Assembly (NCBI GenBank): GCA_033439265.1
Contig: JAVTVX010000024.1
Span: forward strand, 19,142,501 to 19,206,500
Reading direction: 5' to 3'
Source of the DNA: Dillenia suffruticosa
Lineage: Eukaryota; Streptophyta; Magnoliopsida; Dilleniales; Dilleniaceae
DNA length: 64,000 nucleotides
Shown: positions 22,751 through 35,894 of the stretch, one piece after another
Layout: each line of letters starts with the position of its first letter
Numbering within the stretch: the first letter of the stretch is position 1
Translations under genes and position numbers: made by a program
Notes under the pieces: generated by a model
What the model saw: only the letters and a program-made list of their open reading frames with translations
The model's database searches: none
Told to the model about the DNA's origin: nothing

Positions 22751-25747
22751 GTAGTTATGATCACATGAATGTTGACAATATTGAGCCACTGAATTCGGAT
22801 GCGGTATTATTTTATAAGTTGTTAAAAAATGTTCGAGAACCATTATAAAATGGTTGCAAAATATAAACAATATTGTCAACTGTATCACAATTGTTAAATT
22901 GCAAGTTAGAATTCAACATGAGTGAGGCATATTACGATCGCATTAATGGAATAACACAAACTACGTTATCTGAATATTCAAAGTTGACAAGCAATTTTCA
23001 CAGAACAAAGAAATTGTTGAAAAAACTTGGATTTTGGTATGAAATGATTGATATTTGTAAAAATTATCGTATGTTATATTATTAAAAAAATCGAGATAAG
23101 ACCAAGTGTGTGATATGTGATCATTCTCGATATAAAATCAGAAATGTAGATAGTAGAAAACGAAAGAAAATACCAAATAAAGTGTTACAATACTTGCCTG
23201 TAATACCAATAATTCAAAGGCTTTACATGTCAAGAGTTATATCAGAGGACATGACATGGCATGCTAGAAATCAATGTAATGATGATAAAGTTGTTGCACA
23301 CCCGACTCATAGTAAAGCGTGGGAGCATTTTGATTGCACTCATCCATCTTTCGCCTCTGAATCTCAAAATGTACGTTTAAGCTTATATACAGATGGATTT
23401 AACCCTTTTGATCAATCAATCATTCCTTACTCTTGTTGATTAGTATTTATCACTGTGTATAATTTGCCTCCTTCTATATGTATGAAGTAACCCTTCACTT
23501 TTCTGAGTCTAATTAGCCTTGATCCAAAAAGTCTGAATAACCATATTGATGTCTTTTTGAGACCATTGATTAAAGATTTGAAAATGTTATCGACTAAAGA
23601 TGTTAACACTCATAATATTTCAAGAAAACAAAACTTTCAAATGGGCAGCATTTCTATGAACAATAAGTGACTTTTCTGCTTATGCGATATTGTCTGGATG
23701 GAGCACTCATTGAAAGTTAGCCCGCCCTTATTGCATAGAGCACACGAAATCTTTTGTTTTTGCTAATGGTTGAAAGACTTCATTTTTTGATTGTTATCAT
23801 TAATTTCTTCCTATTGATCATCTATATCGGAAGCAAACGGATAAATTTTGGAAGGGAAAAGTTGAAATTGATGAGATTCCTCCTCGACTATCTGGCGAAA
23901 AGATATTTTTATCAAGTATCTTGTTCTCTTGATATTATTTTTGGTATAAAATGCGATAAATAGACTATTCAAGGATTTAAGGTTGAATACAACTGGATGA
24001 AAAAATATATATTTAGGAGTTGTTTTATTGGAAAACACTTCTTATTCGCCATAACTTAGATATAATACATATTGAGAAAAATGTGTTTGATGATATTTTT
24101 AACATTGTTATAGATGTTAAAGGAAAAACCAAGGATAGAGTTATGGCGAGACTCAAGTTAAAGCTGTATTACAAATGCTCTGAATTAGAATTGAAAGAAA
24201 TGAATGGGTAGACTTGGAAGCCAAAAGATTCATACACATTAAATAAAGATAAAATATTATATGTATATCATTGGGTGAAAATTTTGAAATTTCGTGATGG
24301 ATATGCTTCAAACTTGGCTCGGTGTATGAGATTGGAGGAATGCAAATTTTATGAGAAAGAATCATAACTGTTATATCTTTATGCAGAAATTGATCCCTAT
24401 TGCCTTTCTGACCTTGTACCTAACGTTATTTGAGATGATTTAATAGAACTCAGTAATTTCTTTAGATACTTATGTGTGACTAAGTTGCGTATTAAGCATA
24501 TGGAGTTATTGGAGAGAAATATAGTTAAGACGCTATATAAACTTGAGAAAATCTTCCCTCCATCATTCTCTGATACTGTGGAGCATTTGCCTATTCACTT
24601 AGTTTATGAAGCTAAGGAAGGAGAACCATTCAATATAGATGGATATACCCATTTGAGAGGTAATGTCTAAAACTTCTATTCAATTGACATTATATATTCA
24701 TTTTATAATTATAGTGAATTAATTTTTAAGTGTATATTTCAGTTAAAGAAGAAAGTGCAAAATCAAGCATTGAGCTCAATGAATTTATAGAGTAAATATC
24801 TTGATAACCGTTTACTTTTTACATTGATGGGATTGAAAAGTTAATGACGTGTTATATCCTTGTTTTAAGTAGGATATTTGATGATATTGTTAGACAACAA
24901 AATTCAAACTTTACAGATAAGCAACTAGAGAAAAGACGTAAACAAGAATTTGAAAGTTGGTTGAGACAATTTGTAAGCAAAGCATTCTCTTTAAAAGTAT
25001 TGACTAATTTCAAAGTATATGTATATCATTATTTTATCTAATTATGTTATATTTCTTTCTTTTATTAATAGGTAACAGATGAGAGTAATTTTGTAAGTAA
25101 AAAAATAAAGGATATAGCACAAGGGTCATCACGTTCAGTGAAATGTTATAAGGGATATTTTGTTAACGGTTTCAAGTTTCACACACATAATTATGGAAAT
25201 GATAAATCAAAACATGAATAGCGGTGTATGTGTAAAAGAGAGTTGTTATAATGATTTTGAACGTGATTTTTATAGCATGTTGATATCATAGAATTGGAGT
25301 ACTTTGGAGTTGGTAACATGTTGGTGTTATTTAAGTACATTTGGTATGATACTGAAAAAGGTGTCCGGGTACACCCTCGTCACGGTTTTGTTGAAATTAA
25401 TCATAAATTAAGAGTGCATTCTAATGAGTCCTTTATATTGACAACACAAGCACAAGAAGTTAACTACACATCATACCCTTCTAAGAAGAGAAAGAGAAGT
25501 GATTGGTGGGTTGTATGTAAAACTAAGGCTTGAGGGTCTGTTAATGATGGTGTTACGCTTCTGATTGTAACTGAAAGCTTTTATAAAAAAAATAAATCAT
25601 CAATTCCTATAGTTGCTAACCGTACAACTAAACTTGATGATTCTAGAATTCTAATTGTTGGTGATATGAAAGAGGTAAATCCAAGTGAAGTATCACAAGA
25701 AGAAGACAATCATTTTGATTTGTCAATAGATGTTAAAGAAGAAGAAG
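22751..25747 (+). pseudogene. CACTA (En/Spm-type) transposase body, block A
   Basis: Continues the exon at 14763. Recognisable in order: FYKLLKNV-like start, FNMSEAYYDRI near 22914, KIPNKVLQYLP near 23170, YTDGFNPFDQS near 23390, RHNLDIIHIEKNVFDDIFN near 24049, and DVKGKTKDR near 24113. Then come LEKIFPPSFSDT (24544), a GYFVNGFKFHTHNYG segment (about 25148) and a DUF4216-like region to 25533 (VLFKYIWYD, KRSDWWVVCK). These match the plant TNP2/Transposase_21 family with its C-terminal domains. Two likely introns survive, about 24660-24742 and 25015-25071 (GT...AG). Many stops and frameshifts make it non-functional. The 3' end is cut by the gypsy LTR at 25748. Confidence 0.88.
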
Positions 25748-28700
25748 TGTCACACCCTGACCCTCGAGTCGAGCATGCAACAACCTCCATATTATCTCAG
25801 CATATAGACAGAATCTCCACATATATTGGGATAACGCAAGACATTCTACATGTTCAAACTTGTTTTTGAAATTATTTAAGATCATACAAATGACCAACAC
25901 GGTCCATCCAATCTCAATAGCATGCAAGAGGACAACCCGACCATTTCAATTCCAATACATGTTTTAAACTAATACAGTCAACAATTAATTTTCAAAAATA
26001 TTTTTAAAATTCACAATAAAAGTATAAATATCCCACATAAACAAAAAATAAGTTCGCAAAAGTTAATTTAACATCATTTACAAGATTCCAAATGGTTTAA
26101 GAGTAGATTCTACCAATATTTTCCCACAAAGAAAAAAAAAAGAAAATAAAGCAAATATCAATGAAGTCCAAACCAAATAAGAGTACAAAATTCTCCTTCC
26201 ATGGATTTACTACATTAATCCCAAAAATAGAATCTACACCACAATACCTATCAAAGATCAACAAAAACACTTCTCTAATCGTTCCAGATGAAATCTCCCA
26301 TCTAAATTTTCTCTGAAAAATATGAAAGAGGGGAGTGAATACTATAAATACTCAGTGAGTAGAGCGCAATTACATAATTATGCAATGAGCTAGGGGTGAG
26401 TATGGGGAAGTCAAAAACACGAAAGAGGGGAGTGAATACTATAAATACTCAGTGAGTAGAGTGCAATGATATAATTATGCAATGAGCTAGGGGTGAGTAT
26501 GGGGAAGTCAAAAACACATATGTCATAAACAAATTGATTGGGGATTTGTTATCGAGGAGTGAGTGTGGGGAAGTCAAAAACACATGTTATCGAGGGTTTA
26601 ACTTTCCTCGATTTTGAAATCAAATTATTCCATTCCAAAGAGAGATGTGACAACCCGCTATCCAGGCATCGCATCCCCTAGCAAAAGGAGATAAACATAC
26701 AAATGTGGAAGTAATCAACCCAATTAAAATGCGACATCTGGACTCGCAACAGTTGCACTCCCCCCGTGTGTGATAACATGGAAGGAGATTTATATTAAAA
26801 GAAAATAAATCGCTTGTTCTTTCCAAAAAAAAAATAACGGCAAAACCTCCCCTATTTAATGACTATTTAGCCACCTGGGGTTAATATAAAACCTGATAAA
26901 ATATTCAATTCACTTGAAATATCAAACAAGCGGCATTAATGGCTCTACTAGCCAATAATACACTACAGAATATAATCTCAACATAAACCAAAACTATACA
27001 TATAAGGTTCTCCTTGGCCTCTAACTATTCATTTACATATAAAAAGTACTCATACAAAGTCAAAAGAAATACAAAAGTAATATGAATTAGTATTACAAAT
27101 AGACCGGAAAAGAGTAGAGAATGAAATCCCTTGGCTCAAAGCCCTCTACCCTGCGGTTCTCTCTCGTCTCCCTGATTACCTGAAAACAAGGATATCGGGA
27201 TCAGCATAACCTGAGCAAGTATACGGAGAACCAATGGCAAGCAAGTCAAGCAAAGCAAGCAAACAGGCACAAGAATATTATCATCACCATATTAAAATCG
27301 GAATCATAATACGGTATTCCAAGGATGAACATTAACTCAAAAGAATAATCTTAATTACCACATTTAAAACTATTATACTTTTTCCATCTTCATTGTTCCA
27401 ATTTAATTTGACATTTAAATAAAGGAATGGAGTGTCGAACTAAGCTAGTATATGAGGGTCTGAAAATTAAGCAAAAAATTTGGTATTTCTAAATAAAATC
27501 TAGCTCTTTTTTAGGTTAGACACCTCAAATACTTCACCTATTCTAATTCTATCCTCGTAATGAGAAGAGATACATCTATAGTTCTTCAACCTTCGCCCGT
27601 AGGTTTCGTAAAGCTTTCGTAACTCCATATATCAACTATACTCCATAAACTTCGTCCGCAGGCTTCGCAAAGCTTTCAGAGTGACTAACGTATTATCACT
27701 TTCTCTTCATATTATTTTGTCTTGACATGATTAATGACCACAAAAAAAGCCCAATTCATCACAAAAATCACATAGAATTCATAACTGGATTTAATACCAA
27801 TTATACAATGAAAGCTACATCAAACAATGTTAAACTCAAAATTCACAATGTAATTTGCGTAGTTATAAAAAAATAACATAACTTCTTCTGCACAAATCGG
27901 ATTGGAGTTATTCCAGTGGCCATTCAAAGATAAGAGGTAGAACTACAATTGTTATGTTCGGAGCTTAGCCTAATTCAGTCTAGAAGGTAACTCAAAATTG
28001 ATACAAAATTCAACACAGAAACAGACAGAAACATCCGTAGGAAACGTGGCAATTTTGAAAATTCACCATAACTTCATTCCTCAATGAAACTCTTCAAATT
28101 TTATATCATTTTAAAGCTATGGAAGCTAGTTTCGGAAGAAAAAAACCCTACTCAATTTACAGTTGTGTAGAAAAAATATTGAATAAACAATAGGCTATGG
28201 TCACGCTGTGAATAGAACAGTTTTTCTACAGAGATCATGTTATTTCAAAAATTCACGAAAAATCCATTTCTCCACAAAACTCTTTGAATCCTAAGTCATT
28301 TTAAAGGTATGGGAGTCTGGTGTTACCAAGAGAAAATCATACTCAATTTGGAGTTGTACAGAAAAAGATATTGAATAAATAATAGGATATGATCAGACTT
28401 TCCAGCTTACAAAATATCTAGGGTTTCCTTCAAGGACGGGATTTTGTTTTTCCTAATTCATTTTCTCCAATTTCCAACAACATAATTACATCAAAAATAT
28501 ATTCTATAGTATTATTAGGCATCAATTTAACAAATACATACAAGAAACTTGTCTTAAACTTGTAATTCCTTCTTGAGTTTTCCTTTCTTCCCTCTCCAAG
28601 CTTTCCTTGGATTTCTAGCTTATTCTCTAGGGGTTCTACACTTGTTTTCACTTCCCAAAGGCTAGAGTTAATATATATATGGATAGAGGTGTGTTATTTC

Positions 28701-30510
28701 AAGTTTAAAGGGCTGTTTTAATGGAGTTTAGGGTATGTTTTTGGAGAAAGAAGATGGAGGCCGAAAATGAACCTTGAAGAGGAAGTTTGTTATGTTTAAA
28801 GCTCTTTTTCCATACTTATCTCTCTACCAAAGTGAAATGTAGGGTCCAAGTATGGTGAGTTGTCAAAAATAAGGGTGCCTTGTGTTAAGTAATGAAATGC
28901 CATGGTGTCCCCAAATTATTTTGGTTTTATTTTTTTTATTTTTATTTTCTTTTTCTTTTCTTTTTGTGGGTCCCACACCAAACTTTAATTCGATTCTCTT
29001 GTATTATTATTTCGATCATTTTCATTCATCACTATGTTGCACAATCTATGTAATACCAACACCTCGGTGTACTCACTATTGTACTCATCTTTATTTTATA
29101 TATGTTATTATTCATATTTCTATGTAGAAAACCGCTATCGAAAAAATTTCGGCCCAATCACGAAAAATTAAAAAATTTTCAAAATGACCACCGATGGTCC
29201 AATAATAATGAGGATGACTCTAGAGTGTATAAGAATTTCAAATTTGGGTAGATTTTATTTCGTAGAGTTAAATTATAAATTTTTTGAAAAATCACCGTTA
29301 AAACCCATGCCGACTCGAATATGTCTTGGAAAGACTAAACAACCACGTTTTGATACGGGATAAATTAAATTATGTCTAATATGAGATTTTAGGTCTAACT
29401 TGAAATTATAAAAATTGTCGGGGTCAAAATGTAAATTTCATAAGTCAAGAAACTTATTTGATCTTAACAAGAATTAGAAGTATTTTGGCAAATGTTTCTT
29501 TCTCCAAAAACCGTAAACAACAAGAGAGAAAAGAGAGTTGTTGGGTGAGGTGGCAGAGAGAGAGAGAAGAAAATTTTTGGGTTTTTGAGAAATTAATCCA
29601 AGGATGGAGATTAATTTGGAGTTAGATGAAATAAATTTGAGCCCTTGGATTGAGTTGGTGGAAGACATCCAATTAATAAAGACTATTCATTGAGTAAAAG
29701 TATGGACTTCCTTGAAAACAAACCAATGGTGAGGATTGACTTGGAATTGGATCAAAATTTTGTGAATCTTTGAATCTTGGTGGTTGGGAGACATGCAATT
29801 AATGAAAGAGTTGAGTGTAGTGTGACAAAAAGTGTGTTTGTTGTGTAAGAAAAAAGGGAAAAATGTGATCGGTTCTTATGGGAAGAGAGAGAACATTAGT
29901 TTGTGGCCAAATAATCCTAAAACTTAGAATGGATCTCGAAAAGGTTGGATGACTATGATTAAATAGAGCAAAAATCTAAATAAACTAAAACTCTTAGCTT
30001 TCCTTCTTCTTCCAAACACTTCAAACGTCCAAGCAAGAGGAAGCAAGAGAGACTCTTTATTTTCTCTCAATGGGTGTAAGCTTCAAGGTAGGGAGATCCA
30101 ATTTTTTTTCTACAACACCACCCCAATTTTTTTACATAAATCAATTTCTCACAAACTCAACTACAACATATCCAAAAATTGGAGTAAAAGGAGGAGTTTT
30201 GCAAGGTGAAGAACAAGAGGGAACCGTGAGCTACATCCTTGAAGAAAGGTTTGATTTCTTTAAACATTCTTTGTAATTTTTGTATAGATTCATCACACTT
30301 AAACCCTAACACAATATATCAAAATTTGAAGTCAAAAGGAGGTATCTAATCTAGTGAACTTAGGATGGCCAAGAGCTAGGAACAAGAAGGAAAGAATGAT
30401 CTTGTGAAGAGAGATCTCGGTTAGACTTGAAACATCCAATTTTGAGGTAAAAAAAAAATCTACATTTGCTGAAAATTTAAGAACCTTGTATGAATGTGTT
30501 TAGGGAGAAA
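25748..30510 (-). mobile_element. Gypsy LTR plus 3' UTR, block B
   Basis: Starts TGTCACACCCTGACCC directly after the CACTA text. On the minus strand this is the 3' end (GGGTGTGACA) of a plant gypsy LTR. The integrase C-terminus begins at about 30515, so this 4.8 kb holds the 3' LTR and the untranslated region; the LTR's other end could not be fixed. Two diverged ~190-bp direct repeats lie at about 28053-28240 and 28244-28395, and paired 'cttcg(c/t)ccg(t/c)agg' motifs near 27590 and 27650. No protein-coding evidence. Confidence 0.72.
26324..26517. repeat. 97-bp tandem duplication, specific to this block
   Basis: Two copies, 26324-26420 and 26421-26517, differing at a few bases. The equivalent LTR in block C (about 46646-46740) has one copy, so this arose after the blocks separated. 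Confidence 0.9.
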
Positions 30511-30514
30511 ACTT

Positions 30515-33500
30515 TCCCTTTGATTGGAAAGACTTTTAGAAAAACTTTATCCCCTACCTCAAATTCCAAACCTCTGTGTCTCTGATCTGCATAACTCTTC
30601 TTGGGAGATTGAGCTATTCTAAGGTTTTTTCAAATAACTCGGACTTTCTCCGTGGTTTCTTGTAGATAAGTAGGCCATGTTTCGAACTGAAGTAATTGTT
30701 TCTCTTCTACTTCATCCCAATAAAGAGGAGTCCTACATTTCCTCTCATATAATGTTTCAAACGGTATCATACCAATACTCAAGTAATAACTGCTGTTATA
30801 AGTAAAATCTACTAGCAGTAAATGTTTAGCTCAACTACCACGGAGTTCTAAAATACAAGCTCTCAACATATTCTCTAGAGTCTATATAGTTCTCTCTGAT
30901 TGACCATCTATTTGAGGATGATATACCGTGAAGAAATTAAGTTTAGTTCCCAACTTGGATTGAAAGGTCTGCCAAAATCGAGAAACAAATTTTTGATCTC
31001 TATCGAAAACAATTGATACCGGTATGTCATGCAACCTCATGATTTCGTCAATGTACAGTTTAGCTAACTTCTTTATGGAATGAGTTACTACAACAGATAG
31101 AAAGTGAGCTGATTTGATGAGCTGATCCACTATCACTCATATAGCATCAAGTCCTCTCAAAGTTTTAGGCAATAGTGAGACAAAATCCATGGTGATATGC
31201 CCCCATTTCCACTCAGGAATAGAGAGTGGTTCAAGTAGTCCACCAAGCCTCTGGTGTTCAGCCTTTATTTATTGATATGTCAAGTATCTACGAACAAACT
31301 CCGTAGTATCTCTCTTCATACTAGGCCACCAAAAGGATTCACGCAAATCCCTGTACATCTTGGTGGATCCAGGATGAACGAAAAAGGCTGAGTTATATGC
31401 TTCTTACAAAATCAATCTTTGGAATCCCTGAGCTTCTAGAACTACTAACTTGTTCCGAAATTTGACTGTTTCATTTGAAATATTAAATTCAGGCTTCCCC
31501 CCTTTAAGAATGTCTTCCCTGAGCTTAACTGTTGCTTCATCAATTTGCTGAACCACCCTAATGCTATCAGATAAATCTGGTCGGACCATAAACCGAGCCA
31601 AAAGAGACCCCTGACTAGTTACCTCAGCCTCAATCTTTAACTGTTCAAACTCAGCTATTATCTGATATTCTCTTACTCGTAGAGCTGCTACTAGAATAGT
31701 AGATTTATGACTGAGAGCATCTGCTACAATATTTGCTTTATTGGGTTGATACTGAATAGTAACATCATAATCCTTTAATAATTCGAGTCATCTGCGTTGT
31801 CTTAGATTCAACCCTTCTGGGTAAATAAGTATTTGAGACTCTGATAATTGGTAAATATCTCGCAATGTTCACCGTAGAGGTAATGTCTCCAAATTTTCAA
31901 AGCAAACACAATAGCTGCAAGCTCCAGATCATGGGTGGGATAATTCGTTTCATGAGGTTTCAGCTATCTAGAAGTATAGGCTATCACATTCCGTCCCTGT
32001 ATTAGTACATAACCCAAACCGATCCTAGATACATCACTAAAAATCACATATCCCTGTCCACTAATCGGTAATATTAGTACCGGAGCCGATACAAGCCTAT
32101 CTTTTAGAGTCTGAAAACTGATCTCATATCGTTCATCCCACCTGAAAGGTACATTCTTACGAGTCAATCTCATAACGAGTCAATCTCGTAAGTGAAGTAG
32201 CGACCGAAGAAAAATCCTTAACAAATTTATGGTAATGACCTGCCAAAGCCAAAAAACTATGAAGCTCCGTAACTGTAGTAGGTGGGGACCAATTAACAAT
32301 AGTTTCAATCTTTTTCAGGTCTACAGAAAGTCCTCTACCAGAGAAATATGACTCAAGAAAGTTATTTCACTAAACCAGAATTCATATTTACTTAGTTTGG
32401 CATACAGTTTCTCGGTCCTCAAAGTTTATAAAGCTATGTAGAGATGTTGTTCATGCTAAGCCCTATTCTTAGAATACACTAGAATATCATCAATAAATAC
32501 CACAACAAAATCATGCAGATAGAGTCTGAAAATACGGTTCATCAAATCTATAAAAACTATTGGAGTATTGGTTAGCCCAAATGGCATAACCAAAAACTCA
32601 TAGTGACCATATCGAATACGGAAAGCCGTCTTTGGTATATGTTCCTCTCTGACCCTAATCTGATGATATCCAGATTTAAGATCTAGTTTAGAGAAAATTG
32701 TAGCATGTCTCAACTAATCAAATATATCATCAATTTTTGGCAAGGGGTATTTATTCTTAATAGTCACTTGATTCAATTTATGGTAATCAATACATAACCT
32801 CAAGGAACCATCTTTCTTCTTTACAAATAAAACTGGTGCGCTCCACGGAGAAACACTTAGACGAACAAATCCCTTGTCTACTATTTTTTGCAACTGAGTT
32901 TTCAACTCCAACTCAGCTGGTGCCATTCGATATGGAGCCATAGAAATAGGAATAGTATCTAGCACCACATCAATAGGGAATTTTATCTCTTTAACTGGTA
33001 GCAATCAGGGCAAATCATCTGGAAAATCTCAAACCGCTGGTATGTCAACCAATTGTGTTTGCTCTTTCTTGTCTTCAATGACATAAGTTAAATACTCTTG
33101 ACAACCATTGGATAACATCTTAATCACTTTGATGAAAGACACAGCTAGAGCTCTGATAAATCTATTACCAATAAAGAAAATCTATGGTTGTCTTGGTGGT
33201 GAAAAGCAAATAATTTTCCAATGACAATCAACAAGTGCATAATTAGTTCACAACCAATCCATACCCAAAATTACATCCAAATCTAACAACTCTAATAGTA
33301 ATAAATCAATACTAAAATCATACCCCTGGAAGCTCACAATACAATCCCTATAAATCTCAGTAATAAGAACCTCATTTTCTAGAGGGGTAGCAACCCACAA
33401 TCATTGCTTTAGAGATTCAGACTCACGAGGCAAGTGCATAATCAATGCAAATGAAATAAATGAATGCGTGGCACCCGGATCAATCAAAACACGAACATCA

Positions 33501-33790
33501 CAAAAAAATAATTTTATTCCACCTGTAATCACATCAGGTAAAGCACGAGCCTCCTGAGCAGTGACTGCGTAAACTCTAACCTGACCTCTTGGGCCTGGTG
33601 GCATACCCTGAGGTCGTCTCTGTTGTGGTTACAGTGGTAAAGCTGGTCTAGGTTATCCCGGCCTCAATGGAATTTGAGGGGCTGCTGCATGTTGAGCCGA
33701 TAGAGGTCTGGGTGGTTGAACATGCTGTAAAGGAGTAGGTTTTGACTGCCCGAGCCTAAGAGGACAACGAGAAGATGGGCACATAAGTGC
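30515..33790 (-). pseudogene. Ty3/gypsy pol relic, block B
   Basis: Same domain order as in block A. Protease D-P-G-A-T-H-S-F near 33440-33480, in a frame running 33604-33401. RT 33004-32456 with IDYHKLN and FIDDIL. RNase H from 32173. Zinc-finger end at about 31269, integrase core 31136-30831. The three stops shared with blocks A and C are at 32714-32716, 31269-31271 and 30831-30833. An extra stop at 30882 (after SERTI) is specific to block B. Upstream of the protease a gag C-terminal trace runs to about 33790, where it meets the Tat scrap. Confidence 0.9.
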
Positions 33791-33791
33791 T

Positions 33792-34007
33792 TTGGTTGTG
33801 GGATGTTCTGTCACAGAAGGAGATCGAGGAAAAGAAAGCATCTATGGCCCTCTGAATGCTCGGGACAAGGAGATAGAGCGGTTGAAGGTTAAGCGGGACA
33901 TGGCGCTTCAACAATGTGAGGCTATCTGTAAGAGGTGTCAAGAGTTGGAAGCGGAGGCAAGGGAACATGAGATATGGCTTCGAGCTAAACGGTATCTATC
34001 GAGGTAG
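33792..34007 (+). pseudogene. Coiled-coil fragment of the Tat-like antisense ORF, block B
   Basis: Encodes a short charged coiled coil (DKEIERLKVKRDMALQQ, then CQELEAEAREHE) that matches 62046-62230 at high identity. It is the middle of the ORF region described there, fused on its left to the gypsy gag trace. No start or end of its own. Confidence 0.7.
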
Positions 34008-34110
34008 CGGTGCATCCTTCCATCATGGTTGCGGCTTTGGATGTGGTTCTAGGACCTGCAAAAGATCGTCGGAAGGTATTCCGACAGATGAGATTCCGAC
34101 AACCAAGTTC

Positions 34111-34513
34111 TGTATGCTTTTGAAGTGTTAAAACTTTAATTACGGCGAGAGATTCCAAAATATTTAAAATACTATTATTCGGAGAGGTCTAAATCGCAAA
34201 AGATTTTTTTCCTTATCAGTAGTAGTCAAAGGTTTCCTTTTCTATTACAGGAGGTCAATTCCATGCTTTAAGGGAAGATGTATATTGTCCCTAGCCGAGT
34301 AGGGTCGTGGGGTACTGAGCAGATTTGAGAGCCGATTAGATAGTTATCGAGAAGGAGCAGGTCATTGTATACTAAGAGAATGGTCCGTGCTTACCCGTTT
34401 GGGGAATAAATCCCATATTGATGGCACACTTCTAGTTGCGTTGTGTTCAATGGGCCATGAATTCGAAAGGCTCTAAGTCCCGCAAGAATGGGCATTTAGT
34501 TTATGTTCCATCA
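34111..34513 (-). repeat. Tat-like LTR copy, block B
   Basis: TGTATGCTTT...TTCCATCA (403 bp) matches 59680-60114, including 'tatattgtccctagccga' and one unit of the ~62-bp repeat ('ccgtgcttacccgtttgg' type). It lies to the right of the antisense-ORF fragment, as expected for the 5' LTR of a minus-strand element with the intervening gag-protease deleted. Confidence 0.65.
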
Positions 34514-35492
34514 GACATAAAAAAATTTATTATTTTTTATATTTTATTACGCATTATAAATTTTTCTCATTATAAATTTCTCCATTTTTGTTGCTGTCTC
34601 TCTCTTAAAAATTCTGTGAGAGAGTTAAACTACACTACCATTTGCATGTATAAAATATTTATAGTTAATTTATTATTCAATTGTTATCTTTTAATTAAAT
34701 TTATATTTTATTACGCATTTCACGTTTTAATATTCCATTTTGAAATAAAATGAATCTTTTAGAATCATCATCATGAACCTTGGTTTAAAAATGAATAATA
34801 TATATTATAATTAATTTATTATTCAACTGTTATTTGCAACTGGTATATCCATTTTTTTTATCTTTAACACAGATATTTTCAACATTTTCAACACATTTTC
34901 AACTATAATTTTCAACTTCCAATTCGTGCTCCACTAGCTTTCTTTTGGTGCAAGTGTGTCTTGGTCCTCTCTTCCCCTTTTTTAATCGTTCATTTATGAA
35001 TTCTGGAATTTTGAAATTGAATGTTGGGCATCAGGAAATTTTGCAAATTTGTTTGGAGATATGGTTTGAACCGCAGTACCACTCCTTGTGGATATTGATG
35101 GGATTGGGATGACAACAGAAATGTGGGGATATTGAGCTTTGGAAAGATCTACGACATGAATGAGCGGCCTGTTCTTGCATGTGAGCTTGCATCATTTCTT
35201 CCATTCATTTCACTTCGATTTCAAGTTGCAGTTGTGCCACCGCTTCAGGATCAACTCTAGGCTGCAATTAAGGGGAGCAGAGGCATTTAGAGGTCAAAGT
35301 CCCACAACTAGCAGATCAAACCACTGAGGTCACAATCCCACAACTACCGGATCAAACCAAATTTCAAACATTGATAGCCGCATGACAAAGCCCTAGGAGG
35401 TTTGGCTGCCAAGTTTGGGTTTATAAAAAGAAAAAACAGGTATCTTCCGAAAAAGAAGATTAAAATTCCTTAATCTACACTAACGTTTAAAT
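34514..35492. other. AT-rich stretch without recognisable gene
   Basis: No homology seen. A 33-bp direct duplication ('gaggtca.a.tcccacaact') lies at about 35296-35360. It has no counterpart in blocks A or C. Confidence 0.6.
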
Positions 35493-35774
35493 GTGTTCCA
35501 AATAAATTCAAATGGAGGTGACCATAATGTTGTACTGCCAAGGCAATCTATAAAAGATTCTGATTCGGAACTACTCAACTTTAAAGGATTACAATTGAAG
35601 AAGACATATGAAGCAAAAGTAGTTGATGTGTCTGATTTGCGCAGAATACATTATATTCCCTTTCGTAAAAAAGATCAGAAAAAAATGATGGCCCGTGGGC
35701 ACAGGAGAAAGAGTCTGTTTATATCAATTTCAACCCAGGAAGAAAATTTACAATACAAGAGATTTAAGAAGTAG
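35493..35774 (+). CDS. Unrecognised open frame (93 codons)
   Basis: Opens MFQINSNGGD and ends in a basic tail (KKDQKKMMARGHRRK). I recognise no domain. It lies tail-to-tail with the exonuclease gene, 120 bp from that gene's stop. It could be a pseudogene fragment or chance. Confidence 0.15.
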   Translation: MFQINSNGGDHNVVLPRQSIKDSDSELLNFKGLQLKKTYEAKVVDVSDLRRIHYIPFRKKDQKKMMARGHRRKSLFISISTQEENLQYKRFKK

Positions 35775-35894
35775 ATAGACAAATTACCAACATAGTTATG
35801 AGAAGAAAATATTTATTCCAGCTGGCATATTGGCGTTCAAGACTTTTGATAATCAGAAATTTTATTGAAATGACTTGTCTGTGGAAAGTCTTGT

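Larger units (their letters stand above)
1..25747. repeat. Tandem block A (left-truncated copy of a ~20-kb repeat)
   Basis: First visible copy of the repeated block. Position 1 aligns with 28384 in block B, and the order gypsy pol, non-coding region, CACTA transposase is kept up to 25747. It is longer than block B because it holds a full Athila-like element (15130-22745), a 2.68-kb solo LTR (11353-14034) and about 1.0 kb at 10057-11060 that block B lacks. It is missing the part of block B between about 33607 and 36932, which includes the exonuclease gene. Identity to block B looks like about 95% in most parts and about 99% between 6845 and about 8900. The true left end is outside the window. 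Confidence 0.9.
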
